A stretch of 64,000 nucleotides of DNA from the IMG/VR virus record IMGVR_UViG_3300021405_000009, positions 34,240 to 98,239 of that record; one strand, given 5' to 3'. Both the position numbers and the translations under genes were made by a program. Below the pieces are notes generated by a model, which made no database searches, was not told where the DNA came from, and worked only from the letters and a program-made list of their open reading frames with translations. This DNA comes from a virus. Shown one piece after another: positions 63,301 to 64,000 of the stretch. The number at the start of each line of letters is the position of its first letter. Position 1 is the stretch's first letter.

Positions 63301-63600
63301 GGCACCTTGCCTGTATTCGGGAATACCGAAGTAGGTAGAGAGCGGGCGCGTGAGTGCCGACTCACCTTCGCCCATGTTGCCGGGTCCGCCGCCAGAGTCC
63401 TGGCCAGAGCTTCGGGCGGCTGCTGCCAGGGGGCTCAGCGATTCTCCGCCAGGCGCGGCGGATGGCGACGCAGTATCCTGCGTGGACATTGCCTGCTGTA
63501 GCGGGCTACTGGAGGCAATGGGCGTGTCGGGTGTTTGTGCCTGAGTACGACTGGCGGCTAGAGCTTGTGCCAGCGGACTGCCCTGCGTGTCGTCTGCCAT
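60301..63600 (-). CDS. Large virion-associated protein
   Basis: 1099 residues. Low-complexity Ala/Ser/Gln N-terminus, a hydrophobic Gly/Ala region (about 115-240), a charged helical middle, and a C-terminal region (NWKMLGTSMNTRDALRLFLL, PGGSVIAQSLGRIALYNFAA) resembling the large polyvalent or internal virion proteins of podovirus-like phages. It may be ejected with the DNA. No enzymatic motif was recognised. Confidence 0.6.
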   Translation of the reverse strand: MADDTQGSPLAQALAASRTQAQTPDTPIASSSPLQQAMSTQDTASPSAAPGGESLSPLAAAARSSGQDSGGGPGNMGEGESALTRPLSTYFGIPEYRQGAGGIERAAEKFASGLTSPLNIGLMLVTGGLGGIAEAGASTAAAEAGEAVTEGGLSVAGRAGASLLSRLSPDVAAKVATASGTIEKLANFGFTANQIIDVTKAVPRIGDAIKAGDTDTAAEMITSAALGTVAAGLSAAHLLRGTPDSPVVEHDKEIIGIAQQQERSFNQRAEQFEHDHLDLIKDKPTDMAAMLYHEAGGKLGEAAPVGPFGPNAPPRLTTTDQLKAWHDDVLADKNIQPQIRQRWADLLDKAQKLPDEVKNLSSGLADRYREFWEDYKDRKIVREALPGGASNEGRENYAGPHIYDPQDGMNSGLLDRSRRMVGTPQHLKAREFPTAVDALKAGLEPTRGLAAAHAEYIRQVGQKMAHFEAEKALLAERVQDGMPMAVSPATIRGVKEVIPDPNGGTGLMPGKTRTAVSADAAGVDLNKVPPERLFQGQDGKLYLDVHDYKDGPDTFTRRRWLADARDPNDSTKSIPITEAKPLLIHPKYVEPVKTAFGEDSSWLRKNSILGPLLKLSSTAKTSLLNPLLSPFHWTTEYLRGLQMGLGPMEAFRPPRLAADSAAVTKKFGPTILGGSTKAGLEFSEGLGGGGGLLSKVPVFGKAMENIEQKLFGANGYIDRLKGAAFEKVSKQLGERNKNWSPDQVDFAASKIVDAAFGGLNWKMLGTSMNTRDALRLFLLAPDFTGSQVAFAKYGFQPGGSVIAQSLGRIALYNFAAAQALNLLVNGKIHPEHPFAVVSPDGKNVMSVRTMPQDIFHAMTDPRGFIYNRLNPLTMRTGAEYLQGRDEQGKQVTAEKQVHDLLRNVLPISSQNFVPTFRREGEGIGTGVARSLGVNVEPDTTTAYKTASKLASSNSESGPVDTAKLNRHQYVMQLEDDLRSGKLKGPDINQKVHDEELTQDEAKQIYDNFKATSKGGAEGKPMSDWDARLYTRSNRLPVKELLQVYDVATPQEKKLLLPILQEKGKAYVKKALTSMIKKDREADPTYNRLLRDLSPHMPLW

Positions 63601-64000
63601 TTATTGGAGAGCTTGCCGAACCGCGCCAACCGCTTTCTTCCCGGCTTGGTATATGTTCTTGGCCCCTGATTCAAGGATCGGCGTAACGTCGCCCCTTGAC
63701 GGAGCGGCCGGATGCGCAGCAGGATCGTCTGCGTAGCCTTGGTCAACCAACAACTTGTTAGCTTTCACCATATCGCCGCCGCTTTGAGAGAGCGCTCTCT
63801 TAGCCACATCCACGGGAGCTGTCATCCCCTGCGTCGTAGCCTTGGGGATCGCCGTGGTCGCATTGATCCCGAGCGCCTGGGTTTGCAAGCCGCGCAGAGT
63901 TTCCTGCTGCTGCTTCAGTTCATCGGCGCGCGCCTGGTCGTTCTGGTTCTTGGCTTCGATGATGCTTTTCTCCAGGGAGTCAATCTCTTTGGTCAGAGTC
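63601..64000 (-). CDS. Coiled-coil virion-region protein, 5' end outside window
   Basis: The frame is open to the window edge, so at least 132 residues of the C-terminal part are visible. The first 40 residues (TKEIDSLEKSIIEAKNQNDQ, ARADELKQQQETLRGLQ) are a coiled coil, followed by an Ala-rich end. It is one base upstream of the 1099-residue gene and likely cotranscribed. Confidence 0.55.
   Translation of the reverse strand, partial: TLTKEIDSLEKSIIEAKNQNDQARADELKQQQETLRGLQTQALGINATTAIPKATTQGMTAPVDVAKRALSQSGGDMVKANKLLVDQGYADDPAAHPAAPSRGDVTPILESGAKNIYQAGKKAVGAVRQALQ

Overview
This window is a 64 kb piece of a double-stranded DNA phage, or of a prophage of one. The evidence is dense, overlapping small genes, a tyrosine integrase, a complete recombination and replication cassette, and virion-type proteins at both edges. 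The host is not stated. A PEP-CTERM sorting signal, secretion signals on several phage proteins, and integrase sequence features that I recall from acidobacterial elements make Acidobacteriota a reasonable guess, but only an inference.

Layout. Positions 1-4.0 kb (minus): tail-fibre-like and other virion genes, running off the left edge. 4.1-7.5 kb (plus): small unknown genes, with one Y-type RNA on the minus strand at 4.3 kb. 7.5-8.5 kb: a 0.9 kb non-coding control region. 8.5-17.9 kb (plus): about 28 small accessory genes separated by hairpins and a recurring translation-start motif. 18.0-19.4 kb (minus), 19.5-21.4 kb (plus) and 21.4-24.0 kb (minus, including a PEP-CTERM protein): more small genes. 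24.1-29.2 kb (plus): a tightly overlapping accessory operon that includes a gene with an in-frame TGA. 29.2-30.6 kb: excisionase candidate and integrase. 31.6-33.0 kb (minus): an RlaP-type nucleotidyltransferase and a truncated HisRS-like protein. 33.1-34.8 kb: includes a macro domain. 35.6-37.7 kb: RHH and Fis-like regulators and others. 37.8-41.6 kb (minus): secreted small proteins and an RNA ligase split over two reading frames. 41.6-47.7 kb (plus): ERF annealase, PP2C phosphatase, SSB, PD-(D/E)XK exonuclease, DUF1376 protein, DnaB helicase, HNH proteins. 48.6-55 kb (plus): vWA protein, SleB-like hydrolase, PD-(D/E)XK nuclease, lipoprotein, a full-length Ro60/TROVE protein, an array of six Y-type RNAs, then a metallophosphoesterase. 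55-58.3 kb: nucleotide-pool genes. 58.4-64 kb (minus): virion proteins, running off the right edge.

The outstanding feature is the Ro60 ribonucleoprotein locus. Immediately downstream of the TROVE gene, six tandem RNAs each show the Ro60-binding architecture known from animal and bacterial Y RNAs: a covarying closing stem, a GGCCGAAG-type strand, a second covarying stem, UUAUC, and ACUUGUC on the 3' side. Three carry tRNA-like modules in the apical loop, two of them circularly permuted, and three are minimal. A seventh copy lies 50 kb away on the other strand. The same genome encodes an RNA ligase, an RlaP nucleotidyltransferase, a HisRS-like protein, a macro domain and a phosphoesterase. This suggests a phage RNA-surveillance and repair network.

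Two promoter families recur. Family A is TTGCAA-N18-TAKAAT carrying a TTGCAAC/GTTGC operator-like core. Family B is CACTTGACA-N8-TAnAAT. Several of these -10 boxes sit 6-9 bases before the start codon, implying leaderless mRNAs.
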